Shown here piece by piece: positions 26,506 to 37,500 of a stretch of 64,000 nucleotides of DNA. The stretch is from Eubacterium uniforme (GTDB lineage: Bacteria; Bacillota; Clostridia; Lachnospirales; Lachnospiraceae). The notes below the pieces were generated by a model. That model made no database searches. It was not told where the DNA came from and saw nothing but the letters and a program-made list of their open reading frames with translations. Every line of letters starts with the position of its first letter. Position 1 is the stretch's first letter. A program made the translations under genes and the position numbers. The stretch lies in contig NZ_FUXZ01000005.1 in NCBI RefSeq assembly GCF_900167115.1, forward strand, positions 166,400 through 230,399, in the 5' to 3' direction.

Positions 26506-28047
26506 ATGTTGAAAATAAAAAGAAAAATGATATCAGTGATAATGATTATTTCTATGTTATGTTCGCAAATGAATTGTTTTTGTGATTTGGTTTTTGCAAA
26601 TCCAGAAACGGAACAAAGTAATTTTGAATTTTATTTTTACGATGCTAATGGTAATGAATTTAGTACTGTTAGTACGGGTAAACCAAAGGTGATGATATTT
26701 GGCGGATATAATAATAGGTATACAGATGATGTGATGAAAAAATTAGAGAGTGGTTATAAAGGCCATTCATGTGTTGATTTATATTACATTGAAGAGTCTA
26801 TCTCATTTGAAGAAACAGATGTATTGCATACAATTGAGGAACAATATAAAAACATTGATGGTTTACAGGTAATGGCAGCAACAACGGAGTATTGTACATA
26901 TTATTTATCTAATTATTTTGTTACATTTGCTCCAGATAAGTTGGTTCAATTATGTGATGATAATGGTGAATGTCAGACTGTTTTTTATTATCCAGTTGTA
27001 GTTTATATATCAGCTTCAAATGAAGTACTTGATGTAGAAATGACAAATATTGTTGATGTGATGAACATAGATCAAAGGATTTGTGAACTATTTCCAGAGT
27101 GCGTAGTTTGTAAAGATTGTAGAGAATATAATGGAAACGAGATTGGCGAAAACTGTTCGAAAACTACATTGCCATGTGATAATTTGGATTATGTTTTTGA
27201 AACGGTGGGAGGAACACTCGCAACAACAAGGTCTAATGGAAAAAGCAAAATATTGATTTTTGCACAACCTTATTGTAGTTATTGTCATAGTGAACTAGAA
27301 GGTTTAAATAATAATTTTGAATCGTATAAAGATATAGATATTGCAGTGATTGATATTTATGATTATTCTCTTGAGGCATTAAAAAGAGGTTTTTCGGATA
27401 AATATACCAATTTAAATATGGATGTTTGTAAAGATACTAATGATGTGGGAGAAAAATATATGGAATATCTAAGGTGTGATTCAAGAATATATACTCCTAC
27501 GACTGTAATTATTGGAGCAGACAATAAGATAATAGGATATTATGTTGGATACTCAGAATATTTATATCAATGGATATTGGGCGATATAGAGAATTATAAA
27601 GCAAAAGGTGATGGAACTACATGTATTGGAGATGAGTGTTATGATATGAGTGAGGATAAAACCTGTATCGGAGATGAGTGTGAAAATGATATTAATTCCG
27701 ATTCAAAGATTAATCTAAATAATAAGAAGTTGAATAAATTAAAGATATCCTCAGCAACAAAGAGTATAAACGGGAAAAAAACTAAGATTAAGCTTAGTAA
27801 GAAACTTCAAAGTGAAGCAGCAGGAATTGTAATAAGAGTATATGATGCAAAAGCAGGTGCAAAGGTTCTTAATAAGAATTATCTTGTTAAAAAGACTGTA
27901 GCAGGTAATAAGAAAACATATTCTCTTTCAGCTAAGAAACTTAAAGGTAAAAGAAATATTTATGTACGAGTAAGGGCTTATAAGGTTGCTGATGGAAAGA
28001 AAAAATATGGTGAGTGGTCAGATGTGAAGAAGGTTAAGACATATTAA
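26506..28047 (+). CDS. Secreted protein with two thioredoxin-like domains
   Basis: A signal peptide (to about residue 32) precedes a first thioredoxin-like domain without active-site cysteines (VMIFGGYNNRYTDDVMKKL, about 58-205). A second domain has an intact CxxC motif in AQPYCSYCHSEL (about residues 258-270) and the cis-proline region YTPTTVII. A cysteine-rich spacer (TCIGDEC, twice) and a lysine-rich FnIII-like C-terminus (about 410-513) follow. RBS AGGAGG precedes ATG 26506. It may catalyse disulfide exchange or reduction at the cell surface; the repeated TCIGDEC units are unusual. Confidence 0.8.
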   Translation: MLKIKRKMISVIMIISMLCSQMNCFCDLVFANPETEQSNFEFYFYDANGNEFSTVSTGKPKVMIFGGYNNRYTDDVMKKLESGYKGHSCVDLYYIEESISFEETDVLHTIEEQYKNIDGLQVMAATTEYCTYYLSNYFVTFAPDKLVQLCDDNGECQTVFYYPVVVYISASNEVLDVEMTNIVDVMNIDQRICELFPECVVCKDCREYNGNEIGENCSKTTLPCDNLDYVFETVGGTLATTRSNGKSKILIFAQPYCSYCHSELEGLNNNFESYKDIDIAVIDIYDYSLEALKRGFSDKYTNLNMDVCKDTNDVGEKYMEYLRCDSRIYTPTTVIIGADNKIIGYYVGYSEYLYQWILGDIENYKAKGDGTTCIGDECYDMSEDKTCIGDECENDINSDSKINLNNKKLNKLKISSATKSINGKKTKIKLSKKLQSEAAGIVIRVYDAKAGAKVLNKNYLVKKTVAGNKKTYSLSAKKLKGKRNIYVRVRAYKVADGKKKYGEWSDVKKVKTY

Positions 28048-28092
28048 TTATTAGAATAAAAAAATATAATTTATAAAAACTTAAGGAGTAAC

Positions 28093-28178
28093 CCCATGTA
28101 GATATTAAATATAACTAGATCAAATTAACAAATAAAACTTGAAAATCGAACGTAAATTCGATACAATATCTACATGGG
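28093..28178. repeat. Inverted repeat around the toxin-2 promoter
   Basis: CCCATGTAGATATT (28093-28106) and its exact reverse complement (28165-28178). The right arm overlaps the -10 and transcription start of the toxin-2 promoter. Confidence 0.75.
28139..28167 (+). promoter_or_regulatory. Promoter of toxin 2 mRNA
   Basis: TTGAAA (28139-28144), 17 bases, TACAAT (28162-28167). The start is expected near 28174, giving a 120-nt leader. The leader holds GGTACTACC and a perfect hairpin TACTTGGAGG / CCTCCAAGTA (28216-28239). Confidence 0.7.
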
Positions 28179-28293
28179 TACTACCATAAACGGTAGGCGG
28201 TTAGTCCTCCATTTTTACTTGGAGGAAGCCTCCAAGTACTTTGTAAATCTTAAGCATTTGCTTAGGAAATATAAAGAAAAGGGGGTGATGCTT

Positions 28294-28386
28294 ATGCTAA
28301 CAGTTGATACTTTTATAAGTATTGTAAGTTTGATAATAACTTGCATAGCTTTAGGCTACACTTTAGCTCAGAAAAGCAAAAAATAA
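28294..28386 (+). CDS. Holin-like type I toxin peptide (locus 2)
   Basis: The 30-residue peptide begins MLTVDTFISIVSLIITCIAL and ends GYTLAQKSKK: one membrane segment and a basic end. GGGGGTGAT (28281-28289) precedes ATG 28294; ATG 28288 is also in frame but overlaps the RBS. It is a paralogue of the 17756 peptide: same spacing, same acidic residue before the Phe, same C-terminal KK. The long open frame upstream (from 28174) is the structured leader, not coding. An antisense RNA covers its 3-prime end. Confidence 0.8.
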   Translation: MLTVDTFISIVSLIITCIALGYTLAQKSKK

Positions 28387-28464
28387 CCGCCCGGTGCTGT
28401 CGAGCGATTATTCTATATAATTACTTTTAACAGGACTAACCGTCTATCGGTAGTACCTTTTTAT
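28376..28464 (-). ncRNA. Antisense RNA antitoxin of locus 2
   Basis: The promoter at 28471-28499 predicts a start near 28464. The RNA ends at AATAATCGC / GCGGTTATT (28382-28412) followed by T6 on this strand. The stem is fully paired as minus-strand RNA (one G-U) but has an A-C mismatch on the plus strand, which supports the minus strand as the terminated transcript. Its 5-prime hairpin GGTACTACCG...GGTTAGTCC resembles the 5-prime end of the toxin mRNA itself (28177-28202). Confidence 0.75.
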
Positions 28465-28470
28465 ATTATC

Positions 28471-28499
28471 ATAATATCATCTATATTATGTAATGTCAA
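28471..28499 (-). promoter_or_regulatory. Promoter of antitoxin RNA 2
   Basis: On the minus strand: TTGACA (28494-28499), 17 bases, TATTAT (28471-28476); the same boxes as antitoxin promoter 1. Confidence 0.85.
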
Positions 28500-28577
28500 A
28501 GAACATTTTTGAAAAAATGAAATTATATAAGTCATTTTTAAAAATTGAGACTAATGAGATATGAGGAGGAAGATGGT

Positions 28578-29042
28578 ATGTATGGGGATATGTGTTTGAA
28601 AATCAGAAAATATATTTCTGAAATGATTATTATGGTATTGGTGGTTACAAGTTTAAATTATGTTCCAGTTGAGGTTGAGGATTATGATTATTTTGTTGGA
28701 TTTGTTAGTAATCTAGAGTATTCAAATATTATGACTAATAATGGAGATGGAACATATTCATATGACTGTGGTTATGTAGATGAAGGAGATACTGAATTTG
28801 GCATATATTATAGCACATATTGGGGTGATGTGGCATCAGGTTGGGGAACGCATGTTGTGTACAGCAGTGGATATGGAAGAATAGTTTATAATTCAACTAA
28901 TGATACTGTGGATTATTTGGTTTATGCGGATGAAGAATATACTGAATTGATCGAGGATACCACGGAAAAGCCAGCTTATTATTGTGGGACTTCTAATAGA
29001 TTACAACACATGGAAAAGGTTGAAGAGGGAGGATGTCTATGA
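28578..29042 (+). CDS. Small secreted tyrosine-rich protein, unknown
   Basis: The start is ATG 28578 because GAGGAGG lies 9 bases upstream; the frame is open from TTG 28545. A hydrophobic N-terminal segment (ISEMIIMVLVVTSLNYV) suggests export. The mature part of about 120 residues is rich in Tyr, Gly, Asp and Thr (NNGDGTYSYDCGYVDEGDTE) and probably forms a beta domain. I do not recognise a family. It overlaps the next gene by 4 bases and is the first of four consecutive genes for secreted proteins. Confidence 0.6.
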   Translation: MYGDMCLKIRKYISEMIIMVLVVTSLNYVPVEVEDYDYFVGFVSNLEYSNIMTNNGDGTYSYDCGYVDEGDTEFGIYYSTYWGDVASGWGTHVVYSSGYGRIVYNSTNDTVDYLVYADEEYTELIEDTTEKPAYYCGTSNRLQHMEKVEEGGCL

Positions 29043-29680
29043 AAAGAATTTTATTATTTACAATGATTATAGTAAATATATTATTATTTATGTTACCAGT
29101 TTGTGCCAAAGAAACTGATAATAAAAAAGTGAAAAAAACTTATTATAAATATTTGCAAAAAAACGAATCGTTATTTGAAGTTGAAGAGGGAGATTGGTAT
29201 AAGAGAAATACTGAAAAGAAGAATAGTGTTAAATCATATATTATTGCTGACATAAATTCTGATGGAGTATTAGAATTAATAACATATCATATTACGGGAT
29301 ACAAAATGGGATATGTAAATATATATCGATATAAAGATAATAAAATCAAAAGGGTAAAATGTAGTAATAACAAGGAAGAAAATTATGGAATAAATGTTGA
29401 TTGTAATGCGGCTGGTAGATATGAAATATATGTATGTAATAAGAATCATTTACATATAGTTTGGACTGATGAAAGAATAGGTAAAAATGAACAGGTATAT
29501 AGAATTAGTAAGAAAGGTAAAATTTATAAGAAATATGAAATGCTTGAAGATAGTTTAATAATTAAATATGAATACTACAAAAATAGTAAAAAGATAACTA
29601 AGAAAGAATATTATAGTGCGATAAAGAAATGTAAAAAAAATAAAGAATTAATTGAAAATGTTAAAGAAAATAGAAAGTGA
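29039..29680 (+). CDS. Secreted lysine-rich protein with EF-hand-like loop, unknown
   Basis: ATG 29039 has GGAGG 6 bases upstream, inside the previous gene; ATG 29033 is too close to the RBS. A signal peptide ends near VCAKE (residue about 24). The motif IADINSDGVLELITYHITGY resembles the calcium-loop/VCBS-like pattern of beta-propeller and lipoprotein families that report enzyme-like solute sensing. The C-terminal 60 residues are mostly Lys, Tyr and Glu. No catalytic residues were recognised. Confidence 0.6.
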   Translation: MKRILLFTMIIVNILLFMLPVCAKETDNKKVKKTYYKYLQKNESLFEVEEGDWYKRNTEKKNSVKSYIIADINSDGVLELITYHITGYKMGYVNIYRYKDNKIKRVKCSNNKEENYGINVDCNAAGRYEIYVCNKNHLHIVWTDERIGKNEQVYRISKKGKIYKKYEMLEDSLIIKYEYYKNSKKITKKEYYSAIKKCKKNKELIENVKENRK

Positions 29681-29711
29681 CAAATTTTATTAGAAGGGAG
29701 TGTATGATGAT

Positions 29712-31541
29712 ATGAAAAAAATGTTTTTAACAATGATTATTTTATTATGTATATTTTCATGTGGCAGGGTTTATGCCTATGATGTGTATGAACATGAGAA
29801 TAATGATAGTTATGAAAAAGCACAGCCAGTGTATAGTGGTTATGAAGTTATAGGAAAGATAAATGAAAGAGATGATAGTGACTATTATAAATTTAAAGCA
29901 GAAGATAACGGTAAACTAACAGTAACATTGAAGCATACGTATGGTGATACAGATTGGAGAATATATGTTTATATGTATGTTAATGGTAAATATGAAGAAG
30001 TACAATATAAAAAAGTATGTTCGACAGATAGTGAAGTTTATACATTGCCATTTGTAGGAGTAGTTAAAGGATATACTTATTATATAAATGTTGAATCAGG
30101 TTATTTTGCAGAGAAATATAATCTTTTGTTTGATTTTCAAAAAAATGAATATATAGAGCGTGAATTTAATGATTATTATGATGAAGCAACAGATGTTAAT
30201 GTAGGAACGTATGAAGGTATTATAAATTGGTCAGCTAATCTTTCAAGCGATTGTGATTATTATAGATTTATAGCACCAAATAACGGTAAATTGAAAATTA
30301 AGTTTTTGCATAACTATGCTGATTGTGATTGGACGATAACTTATTTTATGTATTATGATGGCAAATATGAAGAGATTCAGGAGAAGCGCATTGAGTCTGT
30401 TGATAGTGAGATAATTGAACTTCCTTATATTGGTGTAGTTAAGAATTCTAAGTATTATATTAAAATTCAAAATCATTATAGTAGTGGATATAGTTATAAA
30501 CTTGTAGTTGATTTTGAACCATCGGAATATATTGAAAAAGAATTTAATGATTCATTTGTTACAGCAAATCCTATTGAAAATAATCAAAAATATTATGGAA
30601 TAATAGGGAAAGAAGCTTATAGTTATTTAAACGATGTTGATTATTATATTTATAATGCTGTTGTAGATGGCGCAATAAAAATGGAATTTGAACATGATTA
30701 TTCGTCGGGGGAGATTGTATTAGATGTTTTTGTATATGATGATTATACTTATAAACCGATTGATTCTTATGAAGTTGAATTGGATTCAAGAACAAAAGTA
30801 GAACGATATTATTACGATATAAAAAAAGGTAAGAATTATTATTTTAAAATAAAAGGAGATTATTACTGTGGTTCAGAAAAATATTCTATAAAGATATTTA
30901 ATAAAAATGTAGGAAAGTATGCAGATCAAGTTATAACGGCTATGGATAAGGAAAAGAGTCTTGAAGAAATAAAATTTGGAAAATTGAAATTTAATACTGA
31001 TGGAGTAAAGAATAATGAAATAGGACTTAAATGGAAGAAAGTATCTGGCGCAAAGTGGTATGTGATTTATGGTAATGAGTGTGGTAAAGGAAAAAAATTT
31101 AAGTATATAAAAAGTGTTAATAAATTGAAATGTAAAATTAAAAAGATTAATGGGACAAAATTAAAGAAAGCAAAGAATTATAAATTTACATGTCTCGCAA
31201 TAGATGAATTTGGAAGTGTATTATCAGCAGCTAAAACTATACATGTTTCAACTTCTGGTGGAAAGTTAGGAAATATTAAGGAAGTAAATCTTACAAATAT
31301 TAATAATAAAAAGCTTAATATGAAAACAGGAGGAACATACACGGTCAAGTATAAATTGAATAAACCTAAGAAAAAGATTATTGCAGATCATAGAGGCGTA
31401 AGGTTTGAGTCTAGCAATTCTAAAATTGCAAAAGTAGATGCTAAAAAGGGAAAGATAACTGCTGTTAAAAAAGGTAGTTGTAAGATATTTGTTTATACAC
31501 AAAACGGATGTTATAGAGTTATAAGTTTGAAAATAGAGTAG
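29712..31541 (+). CDS. Secreted protein with three PPC-like repeats and C-terminal surface module
   Basis: ATG 29712 follows AAGGGAG by 11 bases and begins a signal peptide (MKKMFLTMIILLCIFSCG...). Three repeats of about 125 residues each begin with E-x-N/F-x-D (HENNDSYEKAQPV, REFNDYYDEATDV, KEFNDSFVTANPI) and continue D-x-DYY-F/Y, the signature of bacterial pre-peptidase C-terminal (PPC) domains. The last 205 residues are a FnIII-like plus Big2-like module. It is about 65% identical by eye to the C-terminus of the giant protein encoded next (DHRGVRFESS, CKIFVYTQNGCYRVIS). No peptidase domain accompanies the PPC repeats. Confidence 0.82.
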   Translation: MKKMFLTMIILLCIFSCGRVYAYDVYEHENNDSYEKAQPVYSGYEVIGKINERDDSDYYKFKAEDNGKLTVTLKHTYGDTDWRIYVYMYVNGKYEEVQYKKVCSTDSEVYTLPFVGVVKGYTYYINVESGYFAEKYNLLFDFQKNEYIEREFNDYYDEATDVNVGTYEGIINWSANLSSDCDYYRFIAPNNGKLKIKFLHNYADCDWTITYFMYYDGKYEEIQEKRIESVDSEIIELPYIGVVKNSKYYIKIQNHYSSGYSYKLVVDFEPSEYIEKEFNDSFVTANPIENNQKYYGIIGKEAYSYLNDVDYYIYNAVVDGAIKMEFEHDYSSGEIVLDVFVYDDYTYKPIDSYEVELDSRTKVERYYYDIKKGKNYYFKIKGDYYCGSEKYSIKIFNKNVGKYADQVITAMDKEKSLEEIKFGKLKFNTDGVKNNEIGLKWKKVSGAKWYVIYGNECGKGKKFKYIKSVNKLKCKIKKINGTKLKKAKNYKFTCLAIDEFGSVLSAAKTIHVSTSGGKLGNIKEVNLTNINNKKLNMKTGGTYTVKYKLNKPKKKIIADHRGVRFESSNSKIAKVDAKKGKITAVKKGSCKIFVYTQNGCYRVISLKIE

Positions 31542-31565
31542 TGAATAAAATGGAGGAGATTGAGT

Positions 31566-34500
31566 ATGGGGAAAACAATTAGAAAGTATTTAGCAATGAT
31601 AATGTCGGTTGTTGTAGTTGCTTCTGGAATAAATATAATTCAACCCGAAAAAGTAGAGGCTGCTTCTAATAGTAAAGTTTTGGATATAAATTGGAATGAT
31701 ATAAAAAGCGTCGGAAAACAAACTTTATATTCTTACAGTTGTAGTTGCTTTTCTGCGGCTTATGCAAGAACAATTGCAGAGAAAAAATCATTTAAATGGT
31801 ACACTTTTAATGATTATGGAGATAATCAATATAATGTTAATTGTAACTGGAAAGGATTAACACTTTATAACAATAAAGATAAAAAGAGTGTATTAAAAAA
31901 GGTGTACGAAAATTTGCGTAATAATAAACCGGTAGTTGTTTATGTTAATCCAAAAGGAATGGCTAAAGAACAACATTATGTGGTTATAGTTGGATATGAA
32001 AATGTTAGTTCTATCGATGAATTAAAAGAATCGAATTTTATAATTATTGATTCAATAAGTCCAAAGTATCAGACATATGCGATGAATAAAACAAAATATT
32101 GGGGAAATGAATATGTTTTAAAAAAGAATAGCAAAAATCAATATATATATATAATTCCAAATAAAATTATAAATAATCCAGTAATAACTGATAAAGTATA
32201 TAACGTAAAAAACGGTACCTTCAAAACATATAATGAAAATGGACAGAAATTAGTTTCAAGAGCAATTTATACAGAAAAGAATATAAATTCTAAAATAATA
32301 ACTTATGTTGATGCTGGAAAGCTAGTTTATGTATCACAAACTAATAGTAAAGAATTCTGGGGAAAAGTAAGGTATTGTTCTGATAATAAGGTTTATGAAG
32401 GTTGGATGAATTGTGATTTGAATGCTACCTGTAAAGCCGGAACACAGGTAAAAATGCAGTTTATGTCGGATAGTGATTTGACACTTAGACCTATAACTGA
32501 TAAGCCCGTTTTAAATGTTAAATCAGGTTATACTATTCCAATTGGCGGAACTTTGAATGTTGATTGGAGTGATGTAAAGAATTCTACTGCTTATAATGTT
32601 AGATTATATAAAGATGGTGGAGTATATAAAAATACAAAAGTTACACGTTCTGAATATTATGAAACTTTAAATAATTCTGGTAGATATAAGATATCAGTTC
32701 AACCTATAAATGATGTATTTCATGGGGATTATTACGATTCTGCGAATGTTGATGTTATGAAGGATGTAACAGTTAAGTTTGTAGATTATGATGATAAAGT
32801 ATTGTCTGAGCAGAAGATTAGGTATAATTCAGATGCCATTGCACCTAGTGCTCCTAGTGGACGTGAAGGATATACTTTTGATGGCTGGGATGGAAAATAT
32901 CAGGGAGTTAAAAGCAATACTGTTGTTAAAGCAAAATATAAAGTAAATAAGTATAAAGTTACATTTTATGATGTTGAAGGAAAGATAATTGGTAATTCAC
33001 AGCAAGTAGAATATATGGGTTCTGCTAAAGAGCCGGATAAATCTTTAATACCATTAAAGCCTGGATATATTTTTATGAATTGGGATAAAGATTTTTCATG
33101 CGTAAAATCTAATATGGATGTTTATGCAGTATCAAGTTGGGAGAATCCAACATTACCAGTAAAGATAGTATCAGCAACAGCAAAACAGGATGTAAATGAT
33201 GGTGTAGTAGCTTCTTATACTGTAAATGTAAAAGTTAATACAACAAATGAAGAAGATATTACGGGAAGAGCTATAGTTGCTCTTACAACGGAAGATGGTA
33301 ATCTTTTAACAGCAACTGAATCAGATGCTTTTACTATCTCAAAGACTAAACCAGAATATAATGGTAAGATTACAATTCCTTATACAGGACAGGCTGCAAA
33401 AGCTGATATATATGTAATTAATGATTATTCATATACATCAAGTATTCATAAGATAGGAACTATTCCTATTTCTGAAAAACTAACAGTTAATTGTACGGGA
33501 ATGTCTGATGTACTTTGTACAACAGCATGGACAGATGTTAAACCTACAGATGATGTTATGGATTTAGAAACTAAAATTGAATATAGATCTAGAGAAAGAA
33601 GTATGATATCAACGTATAAGCATATGTACTGGCCAAATAATTGGAGTGCCTTTACAACAGATAAGGTGATTTCTTCTGATACTAGAAAAGTAAATACTAA
33701 AGTTCAATATAGATATAGAGATTTGACTGCATGGAGTGGTGAAAAAACGTCAAGTAGTAAGCCTACTGAGAGTAAGTATCTTACAATAACTGGACAGACA
33801 ACAAATTATTATTACTATCATTATATAAATAAATATACTGATGGTTCATATGGAGTTGATTCAGTTAAGAGTGGTTCAAAAAATGGAACAACTATTAGTA
33901 AGAATTTAGGAAAATGTGTATGGAAAAATACATCAAAAATAACAAAGACAGCTAATTATGGTGATATAGGTGGAAAAACACAATATCAAACACCGGGCAA
34001 ATATTGTGTGACAGATAGTCATGTAACATCACATAGTGGACACTGTGGAAACACAGGATATAGTTTATGGTATTATGACAAATCGGAAACTATATATAAG
34101 TATAAAACAAGAGAATGGAAAGCTTGGAGTGGATGGCAAGATACATATGTAGCTCCATCAGATACTAGGGAAGTTGAAACGAGAGTATTGTATCAATATA
34201 AAGATGCTAGAGTAGAAGTAAATGATAAAGAAGAACATGAGGATATTCCAGGATATACATGGGAGAATACATCATTAAAGAATACTGGTGTTATTTATTC
34301 ACCATGGTCTAATTGGCAAGATGATAAACTTGTTGAGACTGGTGGATTAGAAGTACAAACTAGAGAACTTTATAGATGGAAATATGTAAATAATCAGGAA
34401 GGTGAAATATTAAATGGTGATCAAATTGTTGGAGATACCATGAGAGTATTTGGAAATGTTTCAGATGAATTTGCCGGTAGACAGGCTATATGCTTCGTAT

Positions 34501-37500
34501 ATAAGAAAGGCGATGCTTCTGATTATACAACAGAGTATATTGGTCAGGTTACGTTAGGTGATAGTGGTGAATTCGAATTTGAATTTATTCCAAGAGAAAC
34601 TCCAAGTTCTGGTGAACATGGTACTGGAGATTTTGAAGCAACATTAGGTATTGAAGGAACGGATGTTGTTATTAAGTTGGATGAAAGTAATTTTGGTAAT
34701 CCAGAGCAATTTAAGGTTCCTAAACAAAAATATCGAGTTGATTTCGTTGATGATAATGATGAAATAATAGATAGTCAAATTGTAAATGAAGGCGATACGG
34801 CTATCGTACCAGAAGTTCCGAATAAAGATGGGTACACATTTGTAGGATGGAACAATGATGTTACAAATATAAATATGGATTATACATTAGAAAGTGGTAA
34901 TCCAATAAGAACTGTTTATAAGATAAATACTTATAACGTTACATACATTGATTATGTAAATGATGATTATGAAATCAAAGCCTATAATTACGGTCAGACA
35001 CTTGTAGAACCTGACAATTTAGAGGTTGAGTCAAATGATGATGCGTATGATAAAATATGGTCTGAATCATTTGCTGGAAATAAGAAGGTTACAAGTGATA
35101 TGGTTGTTACAGCAAATGCTAAAAAGAAGGTATTCTCAGTAACTTATTACGATTTGAATGATGAGGTATATTTATATGAAGAATATGAATATGGTGATAG
35201 TGTACATTTAATGGATGCAGATTTGTTATCTGATGATGATATCATTGTATATGATTGGAAGTGTGATGATAAGAAGCAAATCAATTCTATTAAGAAGAAT
35301 TTAGAATTGAGACCAGTTTGGTTATATGCTTCAACTGTATATGCTCCAGAGGCTTCACTTAAATCAGCAAGTTATGATAAAAAGCAAAAAGTAACATTTG
35401 CTGTGGATAATGAAAAGGATAGTGTTTACTATACACTTGATGGTTCTGATCCAAAAGAATATGGAAAATTATATACAGATAGTATAGATATTACAGATAG
35501 CTGTATTCTAAAAGCATATGCAGTTAGGGATAAGGCTAATGAGAGTGAAGTTGTTACATATTGCTATGTTATTAATAAGTCTGTTGAAAATATGGATTGG
35601 GTTACTAGAGACGAATTACCTGAAGAAGTTCAGACTATGGGAGAATTATATGGACTTGAAAGTGCAACAGGTTATAGGTATGTGGAAACTGTTAAAGTGA
35701 TGAGTGAAGAAGAAATAGCGCAGTATGTTGAAAAAGGTATGAAACTTGAAGATGAAGTTGAGTATACGGATTGGACATATGCAGTAAGTCTTCCAGAAAA
35801 AATTGGTGATGCTGAAGTTGAACAGGTAGAATTGGTAGATGGAACAAAGTTATATAAGTATAGATATAAGATTTGGGTGCTTAAGGGAACATCACCATGG
35901 ACTACTGAAAAACCTGATGTAGAGGAGTATGAAAAGGCAACAGTTTATAGATATAACTTATCCGATAAGTGTGTTGTTACATTTGTTTATGATAATTATA
36001 CTTATGACATTATTCTACAGAAAGGTTCAAAGATTATTAAAGAGATAAGTGATAATATAAAAGAATCTGAAGAATTTGTTGGAGTATATAAAGATGATGA
36101 ATATACTGAATCAGTTAGTCTAAATGATTACCGTGTTGAAGATGACATTACACTATATGTATCTAAAAAGACAAAAGAATATGAAGTGAGATATTTTGAT
36201 AATGATGGAAATTTGTTGAAAACAGATAGCGTTTACTATGGTGAATCGGCTGACGATATAGATGCGCCAATAATTGAAACTATGACATTTGTAGGATGGG
36301 ATAAAGGACTTGATAATATAGTAGAAAACACAGATTTTTATCCTGTTTATGTCGAAAGGGAACAAGCGCATCTCGTCGAATTAAAATTATCTAATACTCG
36401 AATTTTTACGAATACTAGTTGTCGATATGTAGTTAAAGTTGACGGAATTGAAAATATTAATGCAACTGTTTGGTCATCGAATGATAATGTTGCTAAAGTA
36501 GAGGATGGTTTTATTACAGGAATTCATAATGGTAGTGCTATAATTACTGCTAAATTGGATAGTGGTGAGAGGGCGTCTGTAGAAATTAACGTTACTGGAA
36601 ACAAAGAATATGAATTGATGCTTGATGAATTATCAGAATTAAAATTAGATAGAGAGCGAAATCTTATAGTTCTTGAAGATACAATGACGGTTAAAAATGT
36701 AAAGAAACAATTTGATAATGAAGTAGTTGTTGTATCAGAAAATGGTGAATTGTCAGATGATGATAATGTTATTACTGGAAATATGATAAAGGCGAAGAAT
36801 GTAGATGATACCGTCGATATAGTTGTCGCGGGAGATATTTCAGCAGATGGTGTATTTGATGAAAACGACATTGATTTATTCTATGACATATGGTCTGATA
36901 ATATAACGGAAGAACATATTGGAACAGCTAGATATATGGCAGCTGATGTGGATAGAAATGGAGCTATTTCATTTAAGGATGTAGAGTTGCTTGAATATAG
37001 AGTATACGGAGAAGATGGTAAACCAGATGAAATAATTGATGAAAACGATGGAAGTGTTGAAATCAATAGTAAAAATTTCCCAGATGAGAACTTTAGAAAT
37101 TATATATCAGAGATGTTTGATGAAGATGGAGATGGTGTAATTAGTAAAGAAGATATAGAAATAATTGAAGCTATAGATGTTAGTGGCAAAAAAATACTAA
37201 GTATAGAAGGTTGTGAATTATTTACTAACTTACAATATTTGAATTGTTCAAATAATGATATTAATGAAATCGGTGTTACAAAATTAAATAATTTGAAAGA
37301 ATTAGATTGTAGTAATAATAAGATAACAAAATTAGATTTATCAAATAATGATAACTTGAAGTATCTTGATTGTAGAAATAATAAATTGAATACTTTATAT
37401 GTTAGAGAAGATATTAAAGATGAAGAATTGGTTGGAAGTGAAGAGGAAAAAACAGGTTATAAATATGATGAAAAAGTAACTATTGTTAAAGGACATCCAA

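Noticed and set aside
28174..28293. N-terminal extension of toxin 2 to 70 residues
   Set aside because: The stretch is a structured mRNA leader starting at the predicted transcription start; a good ribosome site lies at 28281-28289.
36524..37066. Minus-strand serine-rich open frames within the giant secreted protein gene
   Set aside because: Low-complexity antisense frames without ribosome sites; the plus-strand frame is continuous.
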